DNA of 13,923 nucleotides from Alphaproteobacteria bacterium. GTDB lineage: Bacteria > Pseudomonadota > Alphaproteobacteria > RS24. Location: NCBI GenBank assembly GCA_029248825.1, contig JAQWIP010000032.1:1-13923 (forward strand). The letters are read 5' to 3'. Both the position numbers and the translations under genes were made by a program. This document shows, one piece after another, positions 13,879 through 13,923 of the stretch. Under the pieces are notes generated by a model, which was not told where the DNA came from, searched no databases, and saw only the letters and a program-made list of their open reading frames with translations. The first letter of the stretch is position 1. The number at the start of each line of letters is the position of its first letter.

Positions 13879-13923
13879 ATGCTGCGCTATCAAATTATTC
13901 CCGTGACGCCATTTCAGCAAAAC
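13879..13923 (+). CDS. MBL-fold metallo-hydrolase, N-terminal start (partial)
   Basis: Only the first 15 codons are in the window, and the frame is open at the right edge. The peptide MLRYQIIPVTPFQQN matches the usual opening of YcbL/GloB-like metallo-beta-lactamase-fold hydrolases (IIPVTPFQQN, normally followed by C and then a strand leading to a DPGG motif). These are small zinc enzymes, often with glyoxalase II-type thioesterase activity. The ATG is supported by GAGGAG seven bases upstream. The metal-binding HxHxDH motif lies outside the window, so the call rests on the first strand alone. Confidence 0.7.
   Translation, partial: MLRYQIIPVTPFQQN

Overview
The window looks like an ordinary stretch of a proteobacterial chromosome, moderately GC-rich by eye and densely coded on both strands. 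Gene starts carry AAGGAG-like ribosome sites. One site is a full complement of a ...CCUCCUUUC 16S tail, which is the form I associate with Alphaproteobacteria rather than enterics. Alphaproteobacteria is my best guess, not a firm call. I see no mobile element, tRNA, rRNA, phage gene or CRISPR array.

Left part (1-7373) is acyl and ketone metabolism. It starts with the 3' end of an RND/MMPL-type exporter gene. Next come a CoA-acylating methylmalonate-semialdehyde dehydrogenase (mmsA) with its own terminator, and an EthA-type Baeyer-Villiger monooxygenase, both on the + strand. Converging on these is a - strand operon of three genes: propionyl-CoA synthetase (prpE), a crotonase-family enzyme, and a beta-lactamase-fold serine hydrolase/esterase. 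Together they could turn a ketone into an ester, split the ester, activate a short acid with CoA and feed propionyl-CoA or branched-chain metabolism. This pathway is inferred from gene content.

Middle part (7491-11253) is a tight + strand cassette of three envelope genes: a secreted DUF3604 protein, a membrane-anchored parvulin-type prolyl isomerase, and a HupE/UreJ-family membrane protein whose start overlaps the isomerase stop. The DUF3604 protein carries an ordered set of His/Asp/Glu motifs like the metal site of PHP phosphoesterases. The HupE-like protein should begin with histidine after signal cleavage. This looks like a coherent, poorly described metal-dependent envelope system and is the best candidate for new biology here.

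Right part (11257-13923) has a crotonase with dienoyl-CoA-isomerase-like residues and an FGGY sugar kinase, both on the - strand. The last ~280 bases hold a compact - strand unit with promoter, near-perfect extended Shine-Dalgarno, 30-codon ORF and intrinsic terminator. It is divergent from the first 15 codons of a YcbL/GloB-like metallo-beta-lactamase-fold hydrolase.
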